This document shows positions 41,426 to 50,718 of a DNA stretch of 54,613 nucleotides, piece by piece. The notes beneath the pieces were generated by a model that had not been told where the DNA came from, did not search any database, and saw nothing but the letters and a program-made list of their open reading frames with translations. Origin of the DNA: Candidatus Fermentibacterota bacterium (GTDB lineage: Bacteria > Fermentibacterota > Fermentibacteria > Fermentibacterales > JCC-6); assembly GCA_014728175.1 (NCBI GenBank), contig WJMA01000027.1, positions 1 to 54,613 of the forward strand. The letters run 5' to 3'. The position numbers were made by a program, and so were the translations under genes. The stretch's first letter is position 1, and the number at the start of each line of letters is the position of its first letter.

Positions 41426-43480
41426 ATGCGTATCGTTACTCTTCTCGCCCTGCTCGCGGTTTACTCCGCTCTTGCCGGTTCGATGAGCCTGGATCTCAGC
41501 TTCGATCCGTCCGATTTGGATATCCTCAACCGGGCGGGCTACCAGAGGTTGATCCAGAAGGGATGCGTACCCTGGGGAGAGCCGGGTGAGCCCCTTCTGC
41601 CCCACCGGATAGTGTCATTGGTCGTTCCTCCGGACGCCTGCAACCTCCGGGTGAGCGTGGAATCGAAAACCACCGAGTCCCTGCCGGGAAGCTACAGGGT
41701 ACAACCGGTGGCAGTGCCCAGGCCGATAGGGTTGCGGGCGGCGGGGCCTGCCGTTCTACATGGGGACCCGTCGATCTACCGACGGAGCGCCCCCTGGCCG
41801 GAGGCAACCGTCGGGCGGGTCCACTCCGGCAGGAAGGGCGGCTTCGGGATAGTGAGCTTCGTGGTCTGCCCCTACAGCTACCTTCCCTCCACGGGCGAGC
41901 TGTTTCTGCATAGGGAGATCGTGCTCAACGTCGACTGGGATTCGGACCACCGCGGTCCGACCCTTTGCGCCCGGCAGATAGACGCCGCGGCCGGGCAGCT
42001 GGAGCATTGGGTCGATAATCCGCTGGACCTGGAGAGGTACAGACCGCCTTCCCGGGGATTCTACAGAGACTTCGACTACCTGGTGGTTACCTCGGAAGAC
42101 TACTCCGACTCCTTCAGCTACTACGTCGACTACAAGAACGACGCGGGAGTACTCACCGACCTGGCGTACGTGGAGAACATACTCTCATCCTCCCCGGGTT
42201 GGGACGACGCGGAGAAGCTGCGCAACTACATAATCGACCGTTACCAGAACGACGGCATCCAGCACGTCCTGCTGGCGGGGGACGAGAACGTGCTGCCCAC
42301 CAGAGAGGTGTACCTGGAGTGTGAGGGATACTCGGATAACGCATCGTGCGATCTTTACTTCAGCGACCTCGACGGAACGTGGGACGCCAATGGAGACCAC
42401 GATTACGGCCAGCCCGGAGACAGCCTCGACCTCTACGCCGACGTCAGCGTGGGCCGGGCCCTGTTCTCAGACGCCGACGAGGCGGCGGTTTTCGTGACCC
42501 GCAGCATAATGTACGACGACCATCCACCCGCCGGCGATTGGCAGAGCAGGGCGATGCTCTGTGGAGCGGGCCTGTTCTCGGGCTATACCGGGGCCAAGGT
42601 CTGCGATTCCATAGCCGCGAGGCTGCCCGGTGACTGGGAGATAAACAAGGCCTACGAGCCGGCGATGTCCGACGGTTTTACGACCCACATAGACGTGATA
42701 GAGAGCGGAACGAACTGGAACCACTACGCGGGGCACGGCAACGATTACGGGGTCTACTGGCAGACCAGCCCCACCGATATGATGACCAACTCCATCGCCC
42801 GTGATCTGAGCAACGGCGACAAGGCCGGCTTCCATCACTCCATCGGTTGCATGCCGGGTTCTTTTCATCACAGCTACGACTGCTGCGCCGACGCCCTGCT
42901 TCACAACGCCGGAGGGGGAGCGGTATCGGTGATGTTCAACTCCAGCTACGGCTGGGAGGGGTACCTTCCAGAGATGGGGGTCAGCGAGTGGATGTGCGTT
43001 TACCTGACCGAGGAGGTGTTCCAGCTTTACAACAACCTGATCGGCCCCGCGTTCGCCACCTCCAAGGACCGCAGGGTTCCGTTGTGGTCAGGGGGCCGGG
43101 ACCGGGAGCTGTACTGCATTATGTGCTGGAACGCTTACCACGATCCCACGCTGAGGGTCCTGTCGTCGGAGACCGGTACGCCCCCCGAGCGCAACGCGGT
43201 CGCTCCAGCGTTCTCCGGGTACCTGGGTAGGCCTGCGCCCAATCCGGCGAGAAGCGGAGAGACCGTGTCCTTCAGAGTGGTCTCGCCCTCCGGTGACGCT
43301 ACGGTGCGGGTCTACGACCTGGCGGGTAGAGTCGTCTGGGAAGCGGCCGCGCCGGGTGAGGAGCTGGGAATCTGGGACTTGACAGACTCATCGGGCAGCC
43401 CCGTCAGCCCGGGAGTTTACTTCGTAGGCTTGTCCACCCGCGGTCCGGACGCTTACCGCAAGCTGGTGGTCATGCCCTAG
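41426..43480 (+). CDS. Gingipain-type (C25) secreted peptidase with T9SS-like sorting domain
   Basis: The 684-residue protein has a signal peptide ('RIVTLLALLAVYSALAGS') and a propeptide-like beta region to ~210. The C25 caspase-like catalytic domain starts with 'FDYLVVTSEDY' and 'GIQHVLLAGDENVLPTREV'. The expected catalytic His is in 'YAGHGNDYG' (His437) and the Cys in 'SIGCMPGSFHH' (Cys475), with spacing close to that of RgpB. The last ~80 residues ('PAPNPARSGETVSFRVVS', 'VRVYDLAGRVVW', 'SPGVYFVGL', 'RKLVVMP') form a FlgD-Ig/type A sorting domain. GGGAGGA precedes ATG 41426. Its TAG stop shares the palindrome CTAG with the stop of the convergent gene. Confidence 0.88.
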   Translation: MRIVTLLALLAVYSALAGSMSLDLSFDPSDLDILNRAGYQRLIQKGCVPWGEPGEPLLPHRIVSLVVPPDACNLRVSVESKTTESLPGSYRVQPVAVPRPIGLRAAGPAVLHGDPSIYRRSAPWPEATVGRVHSGRKGGFGIVSFVVCPYSYLPSTGELFLHREIVLNVDWDSDHRGPTLCARQIDAAAGQLEHWVDNPLDLERYRPPSRGFYRDFDYLVVTSEDYSDSFSYYVDYKNDAGVLTDLAYVENILSSSPGWDDAEKLRNYIIDRYQNDGIQHVLLAGDENVLPTREVYLECEGYSDNASCDLYFSDLDGTWDANGDHDYGQPGDSLDLYADVSVGRALFSDADEAAVFVTRSIMYDDHPPAGDWQSRAMLCGAGLFSGYTGAKVCDSIAARLPGDWEINKAYEPAMSDGFTTHIDVIESGTNWNHYAGHGNDYGVYWQTSPTDMMTNSIARDLSNGDKAGFHHSIGCMPGSFHHSYDCCADALLHNAGGGAVSVMFNSSYGWEGYLPEMGVSEWMCVYLTEEVFQLYNNLIGPAFATSKDRRVPLWSGGRDRELYCIMCWNAYHDPTLRVLSSETGTPPERNAVAPAFSGYLGRPAPNPARSGETVSFRVVSPSGDATVRVYDLAGRVVWEAAAPGEELGIWDLTDSSGSPVSPGVYFVGLSTRGPDAYRKLVVMP

Positions 43481-44130
43481 CCCCGGTCGGAGAGCCTCCG
43501 ACGCAGGAGCATCAGAGCCAGGGCCCCGAAGACCGAGCAACCCATGTACACGTCGGGGTGCAGAGATGTCTGTACCCCCCGCGACCACAGTGTGGATAGC
43601 GCGGGGTGGGAGGGGAACAGAACCACTTGCAGGGTGGTAGATCCGTCCGCCGGTACCATGGCCTGCGCGGCGTAGAAGACGGTCATGGCTACCCGTGCCG
43701 AGACGGTGGAAGCGTTTTCCTCCAGCAGGAGAACGGTGGAGGAAGCGGCCAGGGCGGAGAAGCAAGCCGTCACGAACGACTGCCAGACCATGCTACCGTT
43801 TACGACTGACAGGGAAAGCAGCACCACCACCCCCGCCGCCGCTCCGGCCAGGCTGGGCACGATCAGCTCCGTCCAGGTCAGCAAAGAGGGCCCCATCAGG
43901 GTGCCGGAGAGCGTTCGAAAAAGGTAGGCCCGGGTACGGGAGGAAGACCAACCCAGGAGCATGGCCGCGGGCAGGACCGCGCTTACCGAGATCAGGGCCG
44001 AGATCAGGGGATGGCTCCGGCTTTCCAGAACGGCCAGAGCCACCGGAGCGCCCACCAGAACCGCCCAGGTTACCGGCCTTAGGCCGGACCAGCGTAGTAA
44101 GTTCCCGGCCAATAGGATAATCGTCTTCAT
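43477..44130 (-). CDS. Small polytopic membrane protein, partner of degenerate ABC protein
   Basis: The 217-residue protein has about six hydrophobic helices ('PVTWAVLVGAPVALAVL', 'LISVSAVLPAAMLLGW', 'LIVPSLAGAAAGVVVLLSLSVV', 'VTACFSALAASSTVLLL', 'MGCSVFGALALMLLRRR'). The layout recalls small ABC-2-type permeases but no motif proves it. It is coupled by ATGA to the upstream degenerate ABC ATPase gene, so a joint role is likely. Confidence 0.65.
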   Translation of the reverse strand: MKTIILLAGNLLRWSGLRPVTWAVLVGAPVALAVLESRSHPLISALISVSAVLPAAMLLGWSSSRTRAYLFRTLSGTLMGPSLLTWTELIVPSLAGAAAGVVVLLSLSVVNGSMVWQSFVTACFSALAASSTVLLLEENASTVSARVAMTVFYAAQAMVPADGSTTLQVVLFPSHPALSTLWSRGVQTSLHPDVYMGCSVFGALALMLLRRRLSDRG

Positions 44131-45068
44131 TCGGTTACGCTTTCATCGAAGAGCTCGCCCTGTTGCTCCAGGTCGGTGAAGTAGCTCAACAGCACGTCGG
44201 TGGGAGGGGGATGGATGGAAAGGCCCACGATAGACCTGGCGTTGGCCCGGGAGATACTTACCAGATGGGTCAGGGCGACCGATGCGCTCTGATGCCGGAA
44301 GCTGAAGCCCTCCTCGGTGGAGACCAGCCCCGTGATCCCCGGCATCTCCTCCAGGACTTGCCTGGGCAGGCTGGGGTAGAAGCGTACCTCGACGCGCAGA
44401 TGGTTGCGGCAGGCCACCTCCAGATCGGTTCTTCGCACTATCGCGGCGATCCCGTCTGCGTCGCACAGGGCTACCCTGCCGGCGGAGGGGGGGATCTGAC
44501 CTATTTCGAGAGCCCTGAGGATAATGGCCCTGCCCGAGGAGCGGAGGTCCTCCAGGCGGGAGAGCATCCCGTGGGGAACCGGCCCCTCCATCAGCAGAAC
44601 CTCTGGGTTGGCTACCAGGGCCGAGGCCAGAGAGAGAGAGAACCTGCCCCGGGAGTCGAGGTTTCGGGCCGGCAGGTCGGCGCTGGGGGCCAGGGAGCAC
44701 CATCCCAGCAGCTCCTCGGTTACCTCCCTCAACCGCTTCCTGTTTAGGCCCTGAGCCGCCGAGACCAGACGCAGGTGGCTTCTAGGAGTTACTCCGGGGG
44801 GGAAGTCGGCCTTCGGGGACACGTATCCCAGGATGGTCCGGGCCTGCCGGGAAGCGGGATCCACATGGCTCTTCCCCACCCGGGCGCTTATGCCGGTCCC
44901 CCCTCCGCGCCCGGAGAGGATGCTCATCGCCGTATCCGCCGAGGAGCCGCTGTCGCCCAGCAGGACCATCACGGTTCCCCCGATTACCGCAATGTCCTTT
45001 CCGGTATCCTCCCGGTTGCCGGCGCGAAACCCTACAAGCTTGACCAGGACCACCGGTCCCTCGGTCAT
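44127..45068 (-). CDS. Degenerate ABC-type ATPase (catalytic motifs lost)
   Basis: The 313-residue product aligns by pattern with ABC ATPases of drug/ABC-2 exporters: a Walker A region 'GGTVMVLLGDSGSSADTAMSIL', a Q-loop region 'ILGYVSPKADFPPGVTPRSHLRLVSAAQGL', a signature region 'LDSRGRFSLSLASALVANPEVLLMEGP' and a switch region 'GRAIILRALEIGQI'. The Walker A Lys is Ala, the Q-loop Gln is not conserved, LSGGQ is LDSRG, the Walker B 'LDEP' is 'MEGP', and the switch His is absent. The frame is intact and coupled to the next gene, so it seems maintained as a non-hydrolysing protein rather than decaying. Confidence 0.62.
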   Translation of the reverse strand: MTEGPVVLVKLVGFRAGNREDTGKDIAVIGGTVMVLLGDSGSSADTAMSILSGRGGGTGISARVGKSHVDPASRQARTILGYVSPKADFPPGVTPRSHLRLVSAAQGLNRKRLREVTEELLGWCSLAPSADLPARNLDSRGRFSLSLASALVANPEVLLMEGPVPHGMLSRLEDLRSSGRAIILRALEIGQIPPSAGRVALCDADGIAAIVRRTDLEVACRNHLRVEVRFYPSLPRQVLEEMPGITGLVSTEEGFSFRHQSASVALTHLVSISRANARSIVGLSIHPPPTDVLLSYFTDLEQQGELFDESVTE

Positions 45069-45090
45069 GGGGGAAGGCCTTCTATCGGGA

Positions 45091-46077
45091 TCAGAGCTCC
45101 TGGAGGCTCTCGTCGGCTCTCTGTAGAGCCTTGACCACTACCAGGCCGTTCTTCCCGTTAGCTCGTGGCTCCTCCCCGGTCTGCACGCATCTAAGGAACT
45201 CGTCCATCTCCATGGATAGCGGCTCGTAAGTGTCCAGCTTGGGCGATATGACCGCTCCCGTACGGTATACGAGCTGGTACTCCCCGAAGCTCTCCGGTTC
45301 TATCAGATCCACACCCTTGTCGTATATCTTTATCTTCTCGTCGGGCTGGGTGTCATCGTAAACCAGCATCTTCCTGCTGCCCACGATGACGGTGCGGCGA
45401 AGCTTGGACGGGGCCAGCCAGGAGACCTGCACGTTTCCGATTATCCCGCTGGGAAAGCGGAGGTCGATGAAGGCCACGTCGGGAATGCCCTCGATGACGA
45501 AATCGTGCCCGAACGCCTTTACCTCGCTAGGCTCCTCGTTCAGCCAGTAGAAGAACATCGAGAAGTCGTGGGGAGCCAGGTCCCAGATGACCGAGACGTC
45601 CTTCTGATGAAGGCCCAGGTTGACCCGGCTGGAGGTGAGGAAGTGTATATCGCCCAACTCGCCGCTGTCCACGATCTTCCTTATGGTGACCACGGGTGGG
45701 GAGTACAGGAAGGTATGGCCGACCATGGTGACCAGGCCCTTTTCCTGCGAAAGACTCAACAGCTCCTCCGCCTCCTCGGTGCTGGAGGCGAAAGGCTTCT
45801 CCACGAAGACGTGCTTGGCACTCTGCAGGGCCTTCCGGGCCATGGGAAAGTGAGAGGAGACATGGGTGGCGATTACGATGGCGTCTATGGAGTCGTCTTC
45901 CAGCATCTGCTCGAAGCTATGGGCTTTCTTGGTGGAGGGGTACCTCTCCACCATGCGGTCGAGCTTGGCGGGATCCTTGTCGCATATGTGAATGGTTCCG
46001 GCCTTGCGATTCGAGATCAGATTCCGCAACAGGTTCGGTCCCCAATAGCCCAGCCCGACTATTCCCACGTTTGCCAT
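45091..46077 (-). CDS. Gfo/Idh/MocA family oxidoreductase
   Basis: This NAD(P)-dependent dehydrogenase of 328 residues is likely to act on a sugar or nucleotide sugar. The Rossmann fold opens 'VGIVGLGYWGPNLLRNL', followed by 'DAIVIATHVSSHFPMARKAL', the catalytic 'VFVEKPFASS' with Lys, 'GHTFLYSPPV', and 'VIWDLAPHDFSMFFYWL' with the His of the active site. It resembles WbpB/WlbA-type enzymes of UDP-sugar metabolism, which fits an envelope glycan role. A GGAGGTAAG sequence precedes its ATG on the minus strand. It is divergent from clpB. Confidence 0.9.
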   Translation of the reverse strand: MANVGIVGLGYWGPNLLRNLISNRKAGTIHICDKDPAKLDRMVERYPSTKKAHSFEQMLEDDSIDAIVIATHVSSHFPMARKALQSAKHVFVEKPFASSTEEAEELLSLSQEKGLVTMVGHTFLYSPPVVTIRKIVDSGELGDIHFLTSSRVNLGLHQKDVSVIWDLAPHDFSMFFYWLNEEPSEVKAFGHDFVIEGIPDVAFIDLRFPSGIIGNVQVSWLAPSKLRRTVIVGSRKMLVYDDTQPDEKIKIYDKGVDLIEPESFGEYQLVYRTGAVISPKLDTYEPLSMEMDEFLRCVQTGEEPRANGKNGLVVVKALQRADESLQEL

Positions 46078-46362
46078 TCTTACCTCCGATCGGGTCTTGA
46101 TTTTCTCTCTTCCGTCGCGTTGAAGCTACAACGAGCCCCGTTCATGGTAAAGAAAATACGATGCGTCAATATGACGCTACAGGTGCCCGAAGATCCTCTC
46201 CGTGTATTATGCGCATTTCTATTCTAATGTTTAGAAACGAGTTATGCAGCGGACTCATCGCGGATGGCTGGTCCGTATTATGCTCCAATGCATTACGAAT
46301 AGTCGGTAAAGACTGGAATCGAGGGGAAAAGGCTCTCCGGAGCCTTCGAAGGGATAGATGGG
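46078..46362. promoter_or_regulatory. Divergent AT-richer promoter region (oxidoreductase / clpB)
   Basis: This 285-base gap is clearly AT-richer than its surroundings and must hold promoters for both the minus-strand oxidoreductase and clpB. TATTAT at 46276-46281 is a possible -10 for clpB, but no good -35 is at the right distance. No CIRCE repeat (TTAGCACTC-N9-GAGTGCTAA) is present. GTTGAA at 46119-46124 followed 11 bases later by CCCC is only a poor match to heat-shock sigma promoters. GGCTCTCCGGAGCC just before clpB is a small hairpin. Confidence 0.4.
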
Positions 46363-48963
46363 ATGAAAGCAGAAAGATTTACGATCAAATCGAAGGAGGC
46401 CCTGCAGGCGGCCCAGAATGCCGCCGCGACCCGGGGTAATCCGGAGGTGACCGACCTCCACCTGGCCCTGGCCCTGATCGAGGATAGGGAAGGTGTGGTC
46501 GCGGGTATACTGCAGAGGATAGAGATTGGTCCGGATGCGGTGGCGCGGGAGGTTCGATCCAGGATCGACGAGCTTCCCAGGGCCTCGGGTGGAACCCAGC
46601 CCCGGATGTCCGGCGGGCTGAGCAAAGCCGTGGGCGAGGCGGAAAAGATATCCAACCGGATGAAGGACGACTACGTAGCGTGCGAGCACCTGTTCCTGGC
46701 TCTGTTGCGGGGGCGGGGTCCGGCTGCTGACGTGTTGTCGGGGGCCGGACTGGACGAGGATTCCTTCATGCGGGCGCTGGCCGACGTAAGGGGCGGCCGC
46801 AGGGTGGACACCGAGACCGCCGACGAGCATTACCAGGCGCTGGACCGCTACACCAGGGATCTCACCGCGCTGGCATCGAGAGAGAAGCTGGACCCGGTCA
46901 TAGGAAGGGACGAGGAGATCCGGCGTTTGATGCAGGTCCTCGGCAGAAGGCGCAAGAACAACCCGGTTCTGATAGGTGAGCCCGGGGTGGGCAAGACCGC
47001 CATAGTGGAGGGCCTGGCCGCCAGGATCGCCTCCGGAGACGTCCCGGAGGGCCTTCGGGAACGTAGGGTGCTGGCACTGGACATGGGTTCCCTGGTCGCC
47101 GGAGCCAAGTACCGAGGAGAGTTCGAGGAACGCCTGAAAGGAGTGCTCAAGGAGATAGCCGAGTCCGAGGGCGGAATCATCCTGTTCATCGACGAGATGC
47201 ATACCGTGGTGGGCGCGGGTGCCGCAGAGGGCGCGGTGGACGCGTCGAACATGCTGAAGCCCGCCCTGGCCCGGGGAGAGCTGCACTGCATAGGCGCAAC
47301 CACACTGGACGAGTACCGCAAGCACGTGGAGAAGGACGCTGCTCTGGAGCGCAGGTTTCAGCCCATACTGATTGACCCGCCCACCGTGGAGGATACGATA
47401 AGCATACTCCGGGGGCTTCGAGAGAGGTACGAGGTACACCACGGCATAAAGATCCAGGATTCGGCGCTGATAGCCGCAGCCACCCTGTCCGATCGGTACA
47501 TCACCGGGCGCTTCCTGCCCGACAAGACGATCGATCTGGTGGACGAGGCCGCCAGCAGGCTGAGGATTGAGATAGACAGCATGCCCTCGGAGATAGACGA
47601 GATCCGCAGGAGGATAATGCAGCTGGAGATAGAGCGCGAAGGCCTGAAGCGGGAGAAGGACAAGGCCTCCAGGAAGCGTCTGGACATGCTGGAGAAGGAG
47701 CTGGCCGAGCTGGAGGAGCAAAGGAAGTCCCTGGAGACCAGATGGCGTAACGAGAAGGACGTTATCGAGAGCATCAGGGAGAACGCCAGGCAGGCCGAGG
47801 AGCTTAAGGCGCAGGCCAAGGTCGCAAAGAGGGAGGGCGACCTGCAGAAGGTCGCCGAGATAGAGTACGGAAAGCTCCGGGAGTTGCAAAAGCAGAGCGA
47901 GAGCCTGGGCGAGCGCCTGGCCGAGTTGCAGAAGGACGGCTCCATGCTCACCGAGGAGGTCACTCCCGAGGACGTAGCCTCAGTGGTGTCCAGATGGACG
48001 GGCATTCCCGTAAGCAGGATGCTGGAGAGCGAGAGGGAGCGCCTGGTCCATATGGAGGAGGCCCTTCATCAGCGGGTAGTTGGCCAGGACGAGGCGGTAA
48101 GCGCCGTGGCGGAGGCGGTCAGACGGGCCCGGGCCGGCGTCCAGGATCCGAACCGGCCTTTGGGCAGCTTCATATTCATGGGACCCACCGGGGTGGGTAA
48201 GACCGAGCTGGGTAGGGCCCTGGCAGAGTTCCTGTTCGACGACGAGGACGCGATGGTCAGGCTGGACATGAGCGAGTTCATGGAGCGCCACTCGGTGGCC
48301 AGGCTCATAGGTGCGCCCCCGGGATACGTGGGTTACGAGGAGGGCGGATACCTTACCGAGGCGGTAAGGCGCAGACCCTACTCGGTTGTGTTGCTGGACG
48401 AGATAGAGAAGGCTCATCAGCAGGTCTTCAACATCTTCCTGCAGATATTCGAGGACGGTCGTCTGACCGACGGCAAGGGCAGGACCGTGGATTTCCGCAA
48501 CTGCGTGATAATCATGACCAGCAACCTGGGCAGTGACTGGATAGCCGCAGGCAGCGGATCGATGTCGGCCGAGGAGATGGCCCGCAGGGCCAAGAAGGAG
48601 CTGGAAGCCATGTTCCGGCCGGAGTTCCTGAACAGGCTGGACGATGTGATAGTCTTCCGGCCCCTTACCGAGGAACAACTGCGCCGAATCGTCGAGATCC
48701 AGCTAAAGCGGCTAAACCGTACGCTGAAGGACCAGCATCTGAAGCTTACCGCGTCTCCCGAGGCTCTGGACGTCCTGGCGCAGAGAGGGTACGACCCGGT
48801 TTACGGGGCCAGACCCCTCAAGAGGGTGATTCAGAGGTCGATACAGAACGTCCTGGCCCGGAAGCTGCTGGAGGGGGATCTGGTTCCCGGAAGCAGCGTA
48901 AGGCTGGAGGTGCGGGACGGAGAGCTGGCCTTCGAAAGACTGGGAGAGGCCGAGTCCGCCTGA
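46363..48963 (+). CDS. clpB: ATP-dependent disaggregase ClpB
   Basis: This 866-residue Hsp100 chaperone extracts proteins from aggregates together with DnaK. It has the double Clp N domain (1-145), NBD1 with Walker A 'GEPGVGKTA' near residue 205 and '[11 protein letters not shown]', the coiled-coil middle domain (~400-525; '[26 protein letters not shown]'), NBD2 with Walker A 'GPTGVGKTE' near 606, and '[36 protein letters not shown]'. It ends '[24 protein letters not shown]'. The middle domain separates ClpB from ClpA/C. ATG 46363; convergent with the next gene. Confidence 0.97.
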   Translation: MKAERFTIKSKEALQAAQNAAATRGNPEVTDLHLALALIEDREGVVAGILQRIEIGPDAVAREVRSRIDELPRASGGTQPRMSGGLSKAVGEAEKISNRMKDDYVACEHLFLALLRGRGPAADVLSGAGLDEDSFMRALADVRGGRRVDTETADEHYQALDRYTRDLTALASREKLDPVIGRDEEIRRLMQVLGRRRKNNPVLIGEPGVGKTAIVEGLAARIASGDVPEGLRERRVLALDMGSLVAGAKYRGEFEERLKGVLKEIAESEGGIILFIDEMHTVVGAGAAEGAVDASNMLKPALARGELHCIGATTLDEYRKHVEKDAALERRFQPILIDPPTVEDTISILRGLRERYEVHHGIKIQDSALIAAATLSDRYITGRFLPDKTIDLVDEAASRLRIEIDSMPSEIDEIRRRIMQLEIEREGLKREKDKASRKRLDMLEKELAELEEQRKSLETRWRNEKDVIESIRENARQAEELKAQAKVAKREGDLQKVAEIEYGKLRELQKQSESLGERLAELQKDGSMLTEEVTPEDVASVVSRWTGIPVSRMLESERERLVHMEEALHQRVVGQDEAVSAVAEAVRRARAGVQDPNRPLGSFIFMGPTGVGKTELGRALAEFLFDDEDAMVRLDMSEFMERHSVARLIGAPPGYVGYEEGGYLTEAVRRRPYSVVLLDEIEKAHQQVFNIFLQIFEDGRLTDGKGRTVDFRNCVIIMTSNLGSDWIAAGSGSMSAEEMARRAKKELEAMFRPEFLNRLDDVIVFRPLTEEQLRRIVEIQLKRLNRTLKDQHLKLTASPEALDVLAQRGYDPVYGARPLKRVIQRSIQNVLARKLLEGDLVPGSSVRLEVRDGELAFERLGEAESA

Positions 48964-48988
48964 GCGCCGAAGCTATCTAATGCTCAGG

Positions 48989-50527
48989 TCAGTCCAACCT
49001 GACCAGTCTGACCGAGCCCACCCGTCCTCCGGCGGTACGCAGGCGGGCCAGGTACACCCCGCCGGGCAGACCGGAGAGATCCAGGCCGGTCTTCCCGTCG
49101 GTAAGACCTTGCCGAAGAACCATTCTGCCCGCTGTATCGAAAACGGACACCTCGGCCTGTACCGGCCTGGAGACGGTCAGTGTCAGCGATCCCCGGGAGG
49201 GATTGGGAAGAGCGCGTATCTCCAGGGGTGGACCCAGCTCGGCCAACTCGGGGGCCCGCACCGGGACATGGGAGCTGGGGATGAGAGTCGGATCTCCCAG
49301 GAGAACCATGCCCAGGTGCCATGAGGCCTCGTACGGAGTTATTCCGTTTCCGCTTACGTACTCCCACCAGTCCTGGTAGGCCTGGCCCATGTTGTCGCCC
49401 TCACCCAGGGGGGCGTAGAACTCGATGAAGTTCAGCATCGAGCCCGACTTGGTGCTACCTACCGAGGCCAGCCCGGCCGTGGTTCCGAAGGCGTAAACTC
49501 CACCCATATGATTGTTTTCCGTGAATCTACAGTTGGAGCAGGCGAACAGGTTGTAGAACCTGGCCTGGGGGTCTATGTCCCGGACCTCGTACCAGTAGGT
49601 GCTGGGACCGGGAGACCACTGGTGCAGCTGGGAGCTGGAATGGACGTAGGGACTGATCCAGGTGTAGTAGTTGCCTTGAAGCCTGTTCTGCTCGTAGTCG
49701 GTGCCGTTGGTCTGGGACTCGTCGTTGATGAGCTCGGTGTTGGGGTAGAGCTCCTGCATCGCGGCCTGGTAAGTAGGACCCCAGTAGGCCCAATCGTCGT
49801 CCACGTAGCAGAGGCCGCAGGCGGGTAGGGTGTCTCCCTGATCCCTCCAGGTGTGGTTACGCTCCAGGTAGTCTCGCAGTAGGTCGGTGGGGTCGCCCAC
49901 ACCGCCCAGGTTGTCGGTCTTGATCCTCCCCACGTAGATCTCTGGGGTCAGGTCTCCGCTCCAGGTGTCGTATATGCCGTCCTGTCCCGGATTGCTCTGA
50001 GAGGGATAGCCGATCCACTCGTCCTCCCACACCCCGTCGAGGTCCATGTAGAAATAATCGGAGGGGAAGGTCTCGCCGTAGCGGAGGAAGGTGTTGTCCA
50101 GGGCGGACCAGGGTACCGGCAGCTCACCAACCAGTACAGCGCCCTCCATCCCATTCTGATGGAGATCGGAGAGGTAGCTCCTCAGCGACTCCGGCGCGGT
50201 ATAGCTGACCTCCTGGACCTCCACCACCATGCCCTGCTGCTCTATATCGGCTACCCATTGGTCGAGAAGGGCCGTCCCTATGCTGTCGGCGAGCCCGTTC
50301 TCCAGAATGACGGCGAAGTCCAATGTATCGGTGGCTCTCTCTATGACCGTACGCACCACCAGTTCTCCCTCCTCGGGAATTGTCTCCCTGTACTGCTCGT
50401 AGGTTCCCGGATGCCATGAGGGATCCTGGTTGCGGGTGATCTCCGTCTCGAAGTAGACTCGGCTGGCCTGATCCATGTTGACCGTTGAAATCGCCAGAAC
50501 CATCGAAAGGAAAACCGGAATCGACAC
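48989..50527 (-). CDS. C25-like secreted protein with T9SS-like sorting domain
   Basis: The 512-residue protein has a short signal peptide ('VSIPVFLSMVLAIST'), then a caspase-like C25 region: 'GMEGAVLVGELPVPW', 'YFYMDLDGVWED', 'DLTPEIYVGRIKTD', 'LCYVDDDW', a candidate catalytic His in 'SPYVHSSSQ' (~296) and Cys in 'NLFACSNCRF' (~330), then 'STKSGSML'. The C-terminal ~75 residues ('RALPNPSRGSLTLTVS', 'VSVFDTAGRMVL', 'LPGGVYLARL', 'VRLVRLD') are a type A sorting domain. GTG 50527 is preferred since GGGAGGA precedes it; the ATG at 50542 would contain that site. It may be an active protease or an adhesin-like relative. Confidence 0.8.
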   Translation of the reverse strand: MSIPVFLSMVLAISTVNMDQASRVYFETEITRNQDPSWHPGTYEQYRETIPEEGELVVRTVIERATDTLDFAVILENGLADSIGTALLDQWVADIEQQGMVVEVQEVSYTAPESLRSYLSDLHQNGMEGAVLVGELPVPWSALDNTFLRYGETFPSDYFYMDLDGVWEDEWIGYPSQSNPGQDGIYDTWSGDLTPEIYVGRIKTDNLGGVGDPTDLLRDYLERNHTWRDQGDTLPACGLCYVDDDWAYWGPTYQAAMQELYPNTELINDESQTNGTDYEQNRLQGNYYTWISPYVHSSSQLHQWSPGPSTYWYEVRDIDPQARFYNLFACSNCRFTENNHMGGVYAFGTTAGLASVGSTKSGSMLNFIEFYAPLGEGDNMGQAYQDWWEYVSGNGITPYEASWHLGMVLLGDPTLIPSSHVPVRAPELAELGPPLEIRALPNPSRGSLTLTVSRPVQAEVSVFDTAGRMVLRQGLTDGKTGLDLSGLPGGVYLARLRTAGGRVGSVRLVRLD

Positions 50528-50591
50528 GCTCGTTCCTCCCATCTGGGAAGTGTTTAATCTCGAAGTCGCTCATCGGATTGGCTAAACCGAG

Positions 50592-50597
50592 TATAAT
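50592..50597 (+). promoter_or_regulatory. -10 box for the P-type ATPase gene
   Basis: A perfect TATAAT occurs in the 191-base divergent gap between the C25-like gene and the ATPase gene. The -35 position 17 bases upstream reads CTCATC, a poor match. The leader would be about 115 nt. Confidence 0.35.
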
Positions 50598-50718
50598 TCC
50601 CCCGAACCTTTCGAGCCACTTCCGGGTAGGACGGTCGGTTGCCGCGAACCCGCCGCCGACCCATGATTGCCACATCGAACCGATTGTCACTCGCGGAACG
50701 TTTCCCGAAAGAGAGCCC

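Noticed and set aside
46078-46362. CIRCE/HrcA operator or sigma-32 promoter before clpB
   Set aside because: No inverted TTAGCACTC repeat is present, and the CTTGAA/CCCCAT-like elements are too poor and wrongly spaced.
46255-47889. 544-codon open frame on the minus strand over clpB
   Set aside because: It is antisense to a clear ClpB; the translation is Leu/Gly/Val-rich without motifs, a typical shadow of a GC-rich gene.
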